A DNA stretch of 64,000 nt from assembly GCA_021018995.1 (NCBI GenBank), contig CM037593.1, positions 9,142,088 through 9,206,087 on the forward strand, given 5' to 3'. The position numbers and the translations under genes were made by a program. Position 1 is the stretch's first letter; every line of letters starts with the position of its first letter. Below, in pieces: positions 44,103-55,259 of this stretch. Source of the DNA: Chloranthus sessilifolius (Eukaryota > Streptophyta > Magnoliopsida > Chloranthales > Chloranthaceae). Below the pieces are notes generated by a model that saw nothing but the letters and a program-made list of their open reading frames with translations, had not been told where the DNA came from and ran no database searches.

Positions 44103-44455
44103 TAGTTGAAAGAGATGTTACTTTCAACGAAGATGAGTTTCCGATGAAAAAGGCGAAGGACAAACCTCAGTCATCTGGTGAACCTCATGTACAAGTTGAT
44201 GTTGAAAGGCATGAGCAAGATGAGAAAGATAATGAAAATGACACAAATTTTCAAGACTTGCAGTCTCAGGTACCGGTTCAGACTACCTTGAGAAGATCAG
44301 AGAGGATGAAGAAACGTCCTGAAAAGTTTAAGGACATGGTTCCGTTAACACTTGCACTTATGAAAAATAATGCAGTGAACATGTTGATTAAACCGGTTAC
44401 ACAGAAGAAGTTTGGGCATTGCCTAAACTTGATTAACACTTGTCGAAGATGTTGA
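44075..44455 (+). pseudogene. Copia integrase C-terminal tail joined to the pol end
   Basis: After another frame shift: VIVERDVTFNEDEFP, an acidic linker, LRRSERMKKRPEKF and LALMKNNAVNM, which normally leads into RT. Instead, KFGHCLNLINTC follows, typical of sequence just before a copia 3' LTR. So about 1.5-2 kb encoding RT and RNase H has been lost near 44400. Confidence 0.75.
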
Positions 44456-44503
44456 TGCCCGTTAGGGCAGTGACGTGGTTGGGGATGAAACCTTGGTGAA
44501 GAT

Positions 44504-45210
44504 TGTTGAATAAGGTTTAATCCCAACCACCTATGTCAATCGATTGACGCTGAAAAGTCAATTGATTGACTGTTGACTGGTGTCAATCAATTGACGTTAG
44601 GATGTCAATCAATTGACGGTTGAGCGGATACAGGTCTGCAAGTTTAAAATTCTTGGCTATTTTGGTGAGATGGCTCTAGCCAAAATATCTCCTAATAATT
44701 TGGAGACTATTTTGAAAGTGTTTTGAATACTTGCAACTCTTAGGAGATTTAAGAGTTATGTATCCAAAAGGAGCTTGGAGCCTATTGGTAGAAAGTTTTT
44801 CTTCTCTAGGGATAGAGAGAGCTTGGTAAAAGTTTCATGGTGAGAAATCTGTGAGAATACTTTGAGAGAAAAAAGTATTGAAGAATAGCTTGGGGATTGA
44901 TGATCCGATTAAAGTCATTCTTGTGTCGGAATCGTGATTATATTCCGACAGATCTCTCTCTATTATTTGAAGGACTGCGTCCTTGGTTTAACAACAGATT
45001 TATTGTTGAAGATCGTGCTAGATCTTGATTAAGTTTGCACTAGAGAGAAGAGAGTGTGTGTGTTATAAACATTCATAAAATAGTGCATATACTCTCGTGG
45101 ACGTAGCCCTCGATTGGGTGAACCACGTAAATCTTTGTGTTGTGCATGTGATTATTTTTGTCTGAATCTTCTTATTTTTCCGCATTCATCGCAATAGGGA
45201 GTTCATAGAG
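44504..45210 (+). repeat. Copia 3' LTR, truncated at its end
   Basis: Begins TGTTGAATAAGG after the purine-rich GGTGAAGAT. The palindromes are at 44535, 44557, 44582 and 44604 (steps 22, 25, 22), as in the 5' LTR. It stops at GTTCATAGAG (45210), before the expected CA end. Confidence 0.9.
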
Positions 45211-46669
45211 ATCCTCCCCCACTCAAATGCGTCGACGTCTTCGTCAACTCCCGAACTCCTATGTCAGTTCCTCGACACAATTGTGGTCTTTACTAAGGCA
45301 TTCTCACACCACTCCAAGGACAAGCAACGCTCATCAAACTGTATTTGTACCAGTACGTTGACTACTATCCTTCGTCTTCACTCGGGCACAATCCTAACAA
45401 TTCATCGCGATAAGCTAAATGCATCCTCTATGGCGTAATAGGTCTTCACCTCATGCTACAGCATAGCGCCTTGACCATCTTTTATGTGTCTTCTCCCTAC
45501 GTAGTGTTCTAGACAACTTAGTCCGGTCAATATTTCACCCAGGTATCTTTATATACCAGTTCCTCATACAATCAGAAGCAGCTTGATTATTAGCATCATT
45601 CTGGTTACTGCCTGAATCGATTGCCAAAATCAAGCAAATTGTGCCTTTGATGTTCACATCGGTGGCTCCAAGTCCACGCAACACATTGCGCATCGCAGCT
45701 CTCTAGGTTCTCAACAGTCTGTCTTTACCCAGGAGTCTAGCTTTCACCCGCATTACTGTCTAACACCTCAACACCTCTGTGTCTTCGCCCAAGAGTTCGA
45801 CTTACGTGTGATTTGTAGAACTCCAGTATCTCGACGTATGTTTTCAACCACGAGTCTGCCACCCAAGTAGCCTTAGCTTGTAGTAATTTTACAGCTCTAA
45901 TATCTCGACACCATGTGTCTTCACCCAAGAGACTGTCAGTGAGCGACCACGCCTAACCCAACGAAGCACTATGCTTCACAATACTGAACTCCGCAACACT
46001 GCTTATATCTTTCAATCATGGCAACTGACAAAACCCAGCTTTCTCGGACCTTTAGACCTGATCTACATTACAAGCCCCTCACTGTCCTGCAGTGCTCTGG
46101 TACCTCAACACCTCTGTTTTTTCACCCAAGAGCCTGCCATGAGCACCTTGTTCAATCAAGGAAGCTCTCTGCTTCTCACACTATAGTACCTCGACCTCTG
46201 TCTTCACCCAATAGTGTGACTCGAGTTACCTCTTACAACCCGACTTATGGTCCTTCTCGTGGACCAAAGATTTCAACAATTACCTGAGACTCACTTCCTC
46301 TGAAGATACCCATCTGACTCTCGTACTTGCTTTCTCTAAAGCTGTACTGGATCACCTGGGACTCGCTTCCTCTGAAGGTACCTATCTGATTTTTCCATTG
46401 GCTTCCTCTGAAGGCACGCTGGATCTCTGTCCAGCCATCAGTCTCTCACAGACACCGTGCCTTGTCGTTACACAACAAAGCAACGAGCTTCTGGCCTACC
46501 TACACTAGTTCAGCATAGCTCAATCCAGTTCTTGCAATATCTCGCTTAACTGTATCATCGATCCTGGCCCATCGCAACATATTGATCCTTACATTGCCAC
46601 TCACCAGTGGTCTAGACCCTCATGTCATATACCAGTGACCGATTCATAAATCTCAGCTTTCTCATGAAG

Positions 46670-46985
46670 TGAGAATGGAGCATCCTACTTGCTCCTTGCC
46701 ATTCATGGCAACGGTGCCTCAGCACCAACGTGATCCAACGTCTCATGTTGGAGATCGTTAGTGTTCATCCGCCTCAGTCCGACCCGCTACTTTCACGTGT
46801 GGCACTCATAGCCAACAAGTTGTTAAATGTGAATGGAGCATCCTACTTACTCCTTGTCATTTAAAGAAATGATTCTCTCAACACCAACGTGACCCAACAT
46901 CTCATGTTAGAAGTCACTAGCGTTCATCTATCCTGAACCGACCTGTTAACTCAACGCGTGGCTCATATGGCCAACTAGCATCAAG
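46670..46985. repeat. Two-copy tandem repeat, 158 bp
   Basis: AATGGAGCATCCTACTT begins at 46674 and 46832; both copies go on with CACCAACGTGA(T/C)CCAAC and CTCATGTT(G/A)GA. Confidence 0.75.
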
Positions 46986-47517
46986 CAACTTTTCGCAACT
47001 GAATAACCCAGTAGTACCATCCATCTGCGTGCGACCCAATCGCATCTCAACCGCAAACGTGCAACTCAACTGCACACAAGTAACACTGGCTGTCACAAAA
47101 TCAGAGCACACCTCATCGCTCTGGCTCTCCAATGTAATCCCAATCGGAATGATCTAGCTCTGATACCAAATGTCACGGGATAACTTTTTTGCAATGCTCG
47201 TGTGGCGCCTCGCTGCAGTTACAGTGAGGTCAGCCTGACTCAAACACCAATTTTCACGAGGCATAACCCGACATTGGCTATCACACTTGTGCAACATCTC
47301 ACTGCCGCGTGTAGCAAGACCAACTTATCCAACCATCACTCTGATACCACCCGCCTAGAGGACGGAAACTCGCTCATGGTTGCCTTCACCCGAGGCAAAC
47401 CCTCTTAACGCATCGTGTCTACTCGCGACACACATGCCAGCACCTCAGTGCCACTTGACCTGCCTAGTTTCACCCTGTGCACCGCACTAGTTCCCTGCTT
47501 GTGACAGTGGTATGCAT

Positions 47518-47710
47518 CTCTTCATGCCATTCAAGCCCACCATCGTGTGTGGCCAACGCGACCAACACACTTGGAGTAGCATCCAACTCTTCATGCTATC
47601 CAAACTAAGCATTGTGTGTGGCCCATGCAACCAACACACTTAGAGTAGCATACAACTCTTTATGCTATCCAAACCAAGCATCGCGTGTGACTCACGCGAC
47701 TAACACACGT
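47518..47710. repeat. Three-copy tandem repeat, 69 bp
   Basis: CTCTT(C/T)ATGC begins at 47518, 47587 and 47656; units contain CCAACACACTTGGAGTAGCAT or close variants. Exact 69-bp steps. Confidence 0.85.
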
Positions 47711-47965
47711 CCGCATCAGGCTCTCAACTAGTGCGCACCATTGCATCCCACATAGCCCTTGAGTGCCCTCGTGAGTTTACCGACCCATGTGCACCGCGAC
47801 GCCGGCTCGGGGCCACATGGTAACCTCACGCTGGGTGACACATAGCATCACAGCATCGCTACAGCGACGTTCTAGGCCTCTGCGCATACGAGCTACACAG
47901 CTAGCTACAAGGCCTGCCCGCCTTCTTGCTAGCCAAAAGCGCAGCTCTAAGGTCGCTATGCCTTC

Positions 47966-48885
47966 ATGTTGACGCCCAAATTAAGGAGGCCGTTACAATG
48001 GCCATCAACAAAAGGTATTTGTTCACCTCATCCTCCCTCAAAGCCCTCCTTGTGGTAACCTCCCAAACCGGCAAATCACTATCGAAAGATAATAAATCCG
48101 TGAACAATCCATGAGTGGCGACTGACACATTGAAGATCAAAGGAAACATCGATATGAGTGGGTATAAGAATAACCAAGAATCTTCCCAAAACGAGATCCG
48201 CGAGCCATCTCCCCAGCTATATCGAATCCATCTTGAGAAGTCATTCCAAGTTGTGATGATATCTTTCCACCAAGCAGAGATGTTCCTGGTCCGGTTGATG
48301 TTCACCCCCCAACTTCCCGATAAACTGCCATATTTCTACATGAGAATTGACATCCATAGGCTGTTTTGGTCTGTCATACTTCCCACCTGCCATAACCACT
48401 TGCCAAGAAGCGCAATATTGGTTCGGTGGAGGTTTTTGATGCCAAGACCACCAAAACACTTAGGCAATTGACACACCTCCCACGCCACCAGATGGTATTT
48501 TTTTCCAAACCAGCCCATTCCCACAGAAAAATCCCTCTCAATCTTCTCAAGGGCGTGAATGATCTTCTTCGGACATTTGAAAATAGACATGTAAAAGATG
48601 GGAAGGCTGGAGAGGACCGAGTTCAGCAGCTGAAGTCGGCCCCCAGTACTTAGGAAATTCCCCTTCCAGGCCACCAGCTTCCTTTGGAACCTTTGGATGA
48701 CAACCTCCCAATCGCTAGCCTTTGGCTTCCCGATCCCCAGAGGAAGGCCCAGATACGAGATGGGGAGAGGAGTTGCAACGCACATTGCCCTCTTCGCTAA
48801 AACCTCAGCCACCCCATGATCCAAATTAATTCCAAGGATAGTGGATTTCAGCAAGTTGACCCGTTGCCCGGATACAGCTTTGTCA
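47966..48885 (-). mobile_element. L1-type LINE fragment (copy 3): end of RT to RVT zinc-binding region
   Basis: Minus strand from 48885: AVSGQRVNLLKSTILGIN, ISYLGLPLGIGKPKASDW, GGRLQLLNSVLSSLPIFYMS, GGLGIKNLHRTNIALLGKW, a stop, then WWKDIITTWNDFSRWIRYSW and VWEVTTRRALRED. It parallels LINE copy 2 at 22.3-23.1 kb but is a different family member. Both ends are cut, at the LARD-like block on the left and an RTE fragment on the right. Confidence 0.85.
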
Positions 48886-49095
48886 ACTATCGAAGTATTA
48901 AACTTATGAAAGATACTATGAAAAGAAATCGTAGAGTAGCGTATAAGACAAGAATCAGACATTTATGAGAACTAATTTGAGTTTATGCTAAGACAATCAA
49001 GCTATTTTCTTGTGGAGGAGGAAAAAATTACATATGGTTTATATTTGATTTGGAGGTCTATGGAAAGGTGTTGATATCGGTAATGTAGTAGGTGC
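48886..49095 (+). mobile_element. RTE LINE fragment, second copy
   Basis: Matches 9555-9770 closely, beginning GTCAACTATCGAAGTA and including ATCGTAGAGTAGCGTATAAG and GTTTATGCTAAGA. Both copies start at the same point, which suggests that the copy here was moved together with its break. Confidence 0.8.
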
Positions 49096-49265
49096 AAATT
49101 TTTAAAATTTTAAACTATGTAGAACCAATAAAAAGTGGAAGAAGGGGTATTTAAGACTTTTTGTGGTAGTTGGAATTGGCTAGGCTTGGAGCTGGTCGGT
49201 TTGAGTAAAGATGAAAATATAGGGTCTCTCACGTAAAAGGTGTATCTGACAGGATCAATCAGGTA
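49096..49265. repeat. 170-bp dispersed repeat (partner at 51118-51300)
   Basis: Shared order: GAAGAAGGGGTATTT, CTTTTTGTG, GGTCGGTTTGAGTAAAG and GGTGTATCTGAC. Direct orientation, about 2 kb apart. Identity not recognised. Confidence 0.7.
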
Positions 49266-49269
49266 AATT

Positions 49270-49570
49270 TCTCATTGTTTTTCTTGGAAGTTGAAACGAG
49301 AGTGGGTCGCAACCTCTCTCTCTTACATATATATTTTTTTCTTGGAAGTTGAAACAAGAGTGGGTGGCAACCTCTCTCTTATATTATTTTTATTTTTTAT
49401 TTTTTTCTTGGAAGTTGAAATGAGAGAAACGAGCGTGGGTGGCTACCTCTCTCTCTCTCTTATATTGTTTTTTTTTTTTGTTGGATGTTGAAAGGAGAGT
49501 GGGTGGCAACCGCTCTCTTATATTGTTTTTATTTTTTTCTTGGAAGTTGAAACAAGAGTGGCAACTAGCT
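49270..49570. repeat. Minisatellite, five units of about 55-80 bp
   Basis: Units built on TTTCTTGGAAGTTGAAA, GAGAGTGGGTGGCAACC, CTCTCTCTTATATT and a T-rich spacer of variable length. Open frames across it are by-products of the repeat. Confidence 0.85.
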
Positions 49571-49906
49571 TTCAAAACCCTTATAAAGTTGATATTTTAA
49601 AAGTGATTCATTACTTGCACTCAGAAAATTGGCCCTTTCACCCAGAACCGGCCTGCACCAAGGCTCAAGAGGCGGCTGCCTCGAGCCCTCGAATTTTGGG
49701 GGCCCCCAAATCTGGAAGAGCAATTTTTCAAGAGGAATTTGTATTTTGATTTTTTTTAGAGGGGCCCCATGCCCAGTTGCCATGGGCCATCACAATGCTG
49801 GTTGGGGTTGACTGAATCGGTGGGCCCACTAATGCTTTAAAAGTAAAATGAAAAAAACCCTCTCTTTTGCTCTTTCGACTTTCAGTCGCTCGTCCCCTAT
49901 TCTCAT

Positions 49907-49947
<41 letters not shown>

Positions 49948-50150
49948 GTCTGCTCTCTCGACGCTACAACACCGGTCCATCATCGTGGCCCCATCCTTCA
50001 TCAGCCCCCTATTTTCTTCTCATCTCTCTCTCTCTCTCTCTCCACACCACTACCACGGCCCCACCCTCTTCGGCTCTTTCACCGACCAATCCCAAATTGG
50101 GATTTTTATAGTTTTAAGGTATTTTCTCTGCCTCTCTCTTTAGTTTCTTT
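49571..50150. other. Unassigned sequence with CT microsatellites
   Basis: 49620-49800 is GC-richer and unrecognised. CT runs lie at about 49914-49945 and 50023-50042. Looks like a 5' leader or LTR-type region but has no support as a gene. Confidence 0.4.
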
Positions 50151-50619
50151 TTTAATATTTTGTTGGATTTTATTGATTGTTGATTAACACATTATATTGC
50201 CATAATGCCGTGTTATTAATTAGAGATTCAGAGTAAATATGCTTTAAAAAAAAATCAGAGTAAATAGAATATGTTGTCTCTCTATTAGATTTAAGCTGAA
50301 TACAAATTACAAAGCCAACTTATCTAATTATAAATAAAACATTGTCATCATGATTCATGATAGATTGTATAAAAAAATTAAAAGAAATATTTGATAAATT
50401 GCAAATTAATTAATCACTAAATTAGTTATTTATTTATTTTAATTATAATTTGTCTATATATTATTTCTTTTTAATGGATGGGTACCATGATTTTAATTAT
50501 TTAGTATGACTATTAATTCAATCCCTCTCATCTCTATTGTAGATTTCATTCCCTTCTCCCCTACGTACAACTCAACCAACACACCATTACATAAACCTTG
50601 GCCACACACTTGATCATCA

Positions 50620-50775
50620 GTTAAATACCAAAATGGTGTTTACATGATCTTACAACCATTAATGACTTAAGATGTGGGTAATCGACAACGTCAAAATAGT
50701 AAATCATACACTAAGGGCAATGAGCTAAAAGCACACTTTTTCAGAGATTAGAAACATCTAATCTATGCCCAGTCC
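50620..50775. mobile_element. MITE family B fragment
   Basis: AAATACCAAAATGGTGTTTA, ATGATCTTACAACCATTAATG and AATAGTAAATCATACAC, as at the left end of the full copies. Confidence 0.6.
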
Positions 50776-50844
50776 GGCCTAAATATACAGGGCATGCCCG
50801 ACTTAGTTACAAATTGGGTCGGGTTCACACCCAGGTTTTTTTTA

Positions 50845-50976
50845 CACAATCAATGGCAACTATTTACACAGTCAGTGCCGACTATCTAAACAATCGATGT
50901 CGCCTCTTAAAATAGTTGGTACCGACTATATTAAGAGTCGCCATCGACTGTTATAAGAGTCGGCATCGATTGTTTA
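50845..50976. repeat. Six-unit tandem array of exactly 22 bp with near-palindromic units
   Basis: Units start at 50845, 50867, 50889, 50911, 50933 and 50955. Consensus about AACAATCGATGNCGACTATTTA; early units read CAATCGATGTCG and late ones the reverse-like GTCGGCATCGATTG. Noncoding, between two family B MITEs. Confidence 0.88.
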
Positions 50977-51117
50977 AAAATATATATATTTATATTTTTA
51001 AGATGTGATATCGCCTTTTTTTTAGTGTCTATCTTTGGCACCATCGATTTTATATTGTGTCCTTCAAATCAGACGGCATATATCTCATTTCACATCACGT
51101 AAATATAAAAAATGTAA

Positions 51118-51300
51118 ATATTTAAAAATTTAAATTATGTAGAATGAAAAAAAGTATAAGAAGGGGTATTTCTAACTTTTTGTGCTAGCTGAAAATGGCT
51201 TGGCTAAAAGCTGATCGGTTTGGGTAAAGGTGAAAATATATGGTCTTTGACAGAAAAGATGTACCTGACAAGGTCAATTCGATAAATTTCCTAATTTTAA
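51118..51300. repeat. Dispersed repeat (partner at 49096-49265)
   Basis: See the partner: AAGAAGGGGTATTTC, GATCGGTTTGGGTAAAGG and GATGTACCTGACAAGG. Confidence 0.7.
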
Positions 51301-51419
51301 ACCTTAAAGTACACTGTTGGCAAAGTATTTGCTTTACACCTATTACCAATCCCCAAAAAGTTGGCACCAAGGAGAAAAATTGATTATTACAAAAGAGGGG
51401 CTCAGTCTCCCCTCCTCCC

Positions 51420-51895
51420 CTCCATCATTTAAACACCAACATAATGTTTATATGATCTTACACCATCATTGGTTTAAGATGTAGGTGATCCTTTATGTTT
51501 AAATGATCTTACACCATCATTGATTTAAGATGTAGGTGATCTGTACTGTGAAAGTGATAGATCATAGTTTGAGTACAATAAGCTCATATTTTAGGAAGAA
51601 TTAAACAATCGGAAGTCTATACCATGATATCAATCATTCTTTTTAATTTTAATAGCATGTATTAAAGTTCATTAATAAGCTGGTTGGCATCCACTTATAG
51701 TCATGTTATTTTTAGGCACATGTTCTAATGATGAATTGTCACTTGGACAATTTATATTGACCACAAATGTGTGCTATAAGGTATGATAAAGCTGGCTTCA
51801 ATTGTGTGAGATAAAAAAGTGTAACTTTAATAGTGTAAAATAGTTTAAACTCGATTTTGGTGTTTAAATTTCGGTTAGAAACTATTATCCTAAAA
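51420..51895. mobile_element. MITE family B, copy with internal end duplication
   Basis: Left end TTTAAACACCAACATAATG, right end TTGGTGTTTAAATTTCGG. The motif GATCTTACACCATCATTG(G/A)TTTAAGATGTAGGTGATC occurs twice (from about 51452 and 51506), a local duplication of the terminal region. Confidence 0.75.
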
Positions 51896-52139
51896 AAATA
51901 AAATAATTCTATCTATAAACAAGACCTCTTCCATCCAACATTCCCCCCTCGGACATATTAGCTGATCAACAAGGTATGCTAACATAGACCAAGCTAGATG
52001 GCCTGTGCATCATGGCTGGTGCATGGCTCATCTGCCTAATAAATTTTTTGCTCCTTGCTATATAAATTTTGTACCGTTATTTGCAACCATAGTCAATAGG
52101 TTTGCAGGTGCTTTGGGGTCTACATTACACTGTTAGTTG

Positions 52140-53060
52140 TTGATTACACATCGCGCAGATCTCCAATGGTGGCTTGAAAATCTTCTTTGATGGTACAGCG
52201 TGACCAAATTCACATTTTTGAGATGTGCCACGGGTAATACAAAAATCTGTTTTTTATGGTATGCCCCTGATCTCAAAATACAATGTGCTTTATGTTAGAA
52301 TTTTTATAGATCTAAATTCGAATCATATGATCAAATAGAGAAATATATGAACCAAGCATACAGTGATTTCTTCTTTGATTGATACACCAGCGATCTTTAC
52401 CACAAAATTTGAGCCCACGTTATCTCTCACCTTTTCTAAGTTTTCCCTCTAAGTGAGAATCAGCTTCTTTAAGAGGAAGAGAGGACGGCAGTCTCATTAG
52501 ATAGACACCTTACTTTTATTAGGAAACATCTCCTCTCGCTTGAAGTTAACTGTGGTCAAAGGTCTAATATAATTTAACTCAAAAATAGATTAAAGTGTTG
52601 ATCATAAATATTTAAGATTCTGTCATCTGACTTGAAGCAATTCATAATTGCGAATTGGAAACCTTTGGTTGCCAAGAGAGAATCTATGATTATAAATATA
52701 GGTACCCAAATATTTGTATGGACTCACCGGTCACCAATAGCTCTGCGATTTCTTGCTTGTAGTCAAAGCAAAATAATTGCAAATTGCCAACTTTTGTCCT
52801 TGTCGAGGGCCCACAGTACAAAAGGAACATAATGACCACATGTAGAAGAAAAGGCTGTCCTCCGGTATTTAGAAATCATTGACTGCTATTGGATTGGACG
52901 ATGATTGGTGATCGTCCCAATCTTGCATACAATAAGATCGTAAGTGAATCTTTAGCATACATTACATAAAATTAGTTCGAAAATCACGTTGCCCGTATCA
53001 CAATAAAATATTATCTTTTAAATCACTTTTTTAGATATGCACACGAGGGAATGAATTGAT
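52140..53060. mobile_element. Degenerate fragments of foldback MITE family A
   Basis: 52190-52310 (ATGTGCCACGGGTAATAC, ATGGTATGCCCCTGATCTCA) and 52870-53060 (AGAAATCATTGACTGC, GACGATGATTGGTGATCG, CTTGCATACAATAAGATC) share words with family A; 52310-52870 between them is unrecognised. Confidence 0.45.
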
Positions 53061-53114
53061 CGTTGACGGTATTATTGGATTCGATGACAAGTTACAACTA
53101 TGTTTAAAATCTTG

Positions 53115-53255
53115 TCCGAAATCAGTATGTAGCGGTTTCGAAAGTCACTGGTAAAGAATCAAATATCGGCCGATACCGATATGTATTGGTGATACGTATT
53201 TGTTTTCTGGCCAACTGGTACATATCGGTTCCAATATGTATCATGTACATCCGCC
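53115..53255. repeat. GATACGTATC repeat copy
   Basis: AATATCGGCCGATACCGATA, GGTGATACGTATT and ACATATCGGTTCC within 120 bp. Confidence 0.6.
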
Positions 53256-53319
53256 GCCTATGTTTCTAGCTTTCTATACAACGTCTATGAGTGTCTACAT
53301 TGTATCCGTCTGGTGTTGT

Positions 53320-53535
53320 AGGACATGTTTGATTGCCTTTTGAAACGTGTTTCACACTTATAATTGTGATGTTGACAGTGAAACGTTGTTTGATTAAGCA
53401 GTTGATAACGCGTTTGGTTGCCCTTGTTAGCTTACGGTTACCGAAATGGGATACGAGGAGCGACCCTCGTATCCCCTCGTCGCGACGCGTAACGACGAGG
53501 GCCTCGAAACGCGTCGCCCATCAAACATGCCCGTA
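53320..53535. mobile_element. MITE family F, copy 1
   Basis: Left end GACATGTTTGATTGCCTTTT then GAAACGTGTTTCAC; right end CGTCGCCCATCAAACATGCCC. The right part is GC-rich with CGTCGCGACGCG. A second copy lies inverted at 58681-58905. Confidence 0.65.
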
Positions 53536-53689
53536 AATAGGGTGATCGGATGAGCCAGTTACAATTCATGTCACTCGTATGGGGAAAAGGCCCATGTGTA
53601 AGATGATAGAGGAATATGGGGCCATGCTAGAAAGCATTAGGGGAATAAGAGCTCTGATTTTCAGCAATTTTGTTTGCGCCTACCAATTT

Positions 53690-54095
53690 AGTGGAAGCAC
53701 TCACCTCCTAAACCCCTTCGAATCAGATGATGACTATTGTATTTCGCACTGATATTATACACAATGGATCTTAAGATCATTTGTCATATATTAAACGGTT
53801 ATTTTTTTATTTCATATGTCAGAGATCCCCAAAATATGACCCGTGAATCATATGACACACATCACACTCAAACTCGATTTTAAGGCCGTTTTTGGGGAAT
53901 CTATGATCTATGGAACTAAAAACTAATCATCTGATATGTGTGCCATGACATCAATATCTATTTTATCAAAGATAGTGGTAAAACACGACCTCTATCTTCT
54001 GATCCCATGCAATCAATAATGTTCAAAGGATTTGGGAGGTGGACGTTTTTAGTAAACAATGGTGCGCGAACAACAATACCCCTGTGGTTATCCAG
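53690..54095. mobile_element. Foldback MITE family A, copy 6
   Basis: Left arm AATCAGATGATGACTATTG, ATGGATCTTAAGATCATTTG, AAACGGTTATTT; right arm AACTAATCATCTGATATG, CCATGACATCAATATC, GACCTCTATCTTCTGATCCC. Core ATCCCCAAAATATGACC and its complement. Confidence 0.75.
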
Positions 54096-54172
54096 TTTTT
54101 GAAAGGACGCAGGGAAATGTTTGTCAGTACAACTCTCCAGCCTATCAAAATAGTTTCCCTCGATTTCCATAA

Positions 54173-55217
54173 TGGCCTGTTTGGTTTCAAGGGAAATAAG
54201 GGAAAACTTATATGCGGCAAATGAATTGTCGAGATTCTCGTTGTTTGGATGACATCCAAAGGGTCGGAATTATCTTCACATTTTCCGTCAAAATCCGAGA
54301 AGAAATGCCGAGGGGGTCCCTCGGTTTTCTATCTTCCGAACCTTCGAACTTTTCAGCCATACGACTCTTCTTATAATATCACACAATTTTTTCATGGACG
54401 AAAACCGTTGACTGATTTGAATAAGACGATGGAGATTCTTTTTTTTATTTTTTTCAATCTTCCTCATGATAGATCTTAGGATCATGATGCCCCTATCAGA
54501 CGGTCTGATATTGATTCTATATGGCACGCATCCCCAAAAATCAGAAGCAGAACCACGCTATGACTTGGGTGGTCAATTGACCACCCAAACTTTCTAAAAA
54601 TTTGTTACTAAGTTTTAGGGGTTATAATTTATATTAGTGGATTTTCATCCATTCAAAATTATCTTAACCACCCAAAATTATCAAAAATCTTCAAACAAAT
54701 TTTTTATGGTATTTTCTTCATAAAAAAATCTTTCTTCTTGTTTAACTAAATCCTACAATTTTGGTATATTTTTAAGTATTTTTTAAATTAAAATATACTC
54801 GCATATATGATGTATATGCTATAGTATAATTAATTAAAAATAAATAAACAATTTATTACATGTAACAATGTTTTAATTTAGAACCTAACATTCACAAAGC
54901 ACCAAGTTTATCATTAGAGCAATTCACTAAAATATGTGAAAATAAAAAATAAATTTAATACATATATAATTTTTTGGTCATTTGACTATTTTTATTATTA
55001 GAATATATTATTTTCCTACAATTTTCTGTCGTATGTATCCAAACACAAGATTTGATTAACTCTGTATTTTCCCAATTAACAATGTGGTTATCCAAACAAC
55101 GAAAAACAAGGAAAACAAAAGAATATCATGATTTCCTACAATTTAGGTATCCATAAAAAAATATAGGAATATTATTTTACTTTCTCATATTTTCCGTATT
55201 TTTATCTAAACAGGCCC
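54173..55217. mobile_element. PIF/Harbinger-like element, 1.05 kb
   Basis: Ends TGGCCTGTTTGG and CTAAACAGGCCC with TAA at 54170-54172 and 55218-55220. No transposase frame. It carries a partial family A MITE at about 54405-54540 and a perfect 20-bp palindrome at about 54568-54588. Confidence 0.75.
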
Positions 55218-55259
55218 TAAATGTTTGCTTTCAATTATCTTTTTTTTTTTTTAATTAAT

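Larger units (their letters stand above)
41225..45210 (+). mobile_element. Ty1-copia element with both LTRs, RT and RNase H deleted
   Basis: 5' LTR 41225-41965, primer site, gag, protease, integrase, polypurine tract, 3' LTR 44504-45210. After the integrase C-terminal region the sequence jumps at about 44400 to the very end of pol, so RT and RNase H are missing. The 3' LTR lacks about its last 30 bp, joined directly to unrelated sequence at 45211. The LTRs are clearly alike, with scattered differences and a small indel near 41660/44945. Non-autonomous and partly degenerate. Confidence 0.93.
45211..47965 (-). mobile_element. Noncoding LTR-element block with degenerate repeats (LARD-like), probable minus orientation
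   Basis: GC-rich compared with its surroundings and without coding domains. On the minus strand TGGTATCAGAGC (initiator Met-tRNA primer site) reads at about 47169-47158, right after ...GTGACA, as at the end of a 5' LTR; a second TGGTATCAGAG lies near 47349. Inside are degenerate CTC(A/G)ACACCTCTGTNTCTTCACCCAAGAG units (45700-46225), CTTCCTCTGAAGG units (46290-46415), a 158-bp repeat (46670-46985) and a 69-bp repeat (47518-47710). Best explained as a large noncoding retrotransposon derivative; ends uncertain. Confidence 0.55.

Noticed and set aside
49291..50187. Leucine/serine-rich open frames at 49.3-50.2 kb
   Set aside because: Products of minisatellite and CT-microsatellite translation; low complexity, overlapping frames on both strands.
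50845..50976. CRISPR-like array
   Set aside because: Units are 22 bp with no unique spacers, and the DNA is a plant nuclear sequence; it is a tandem repeat.
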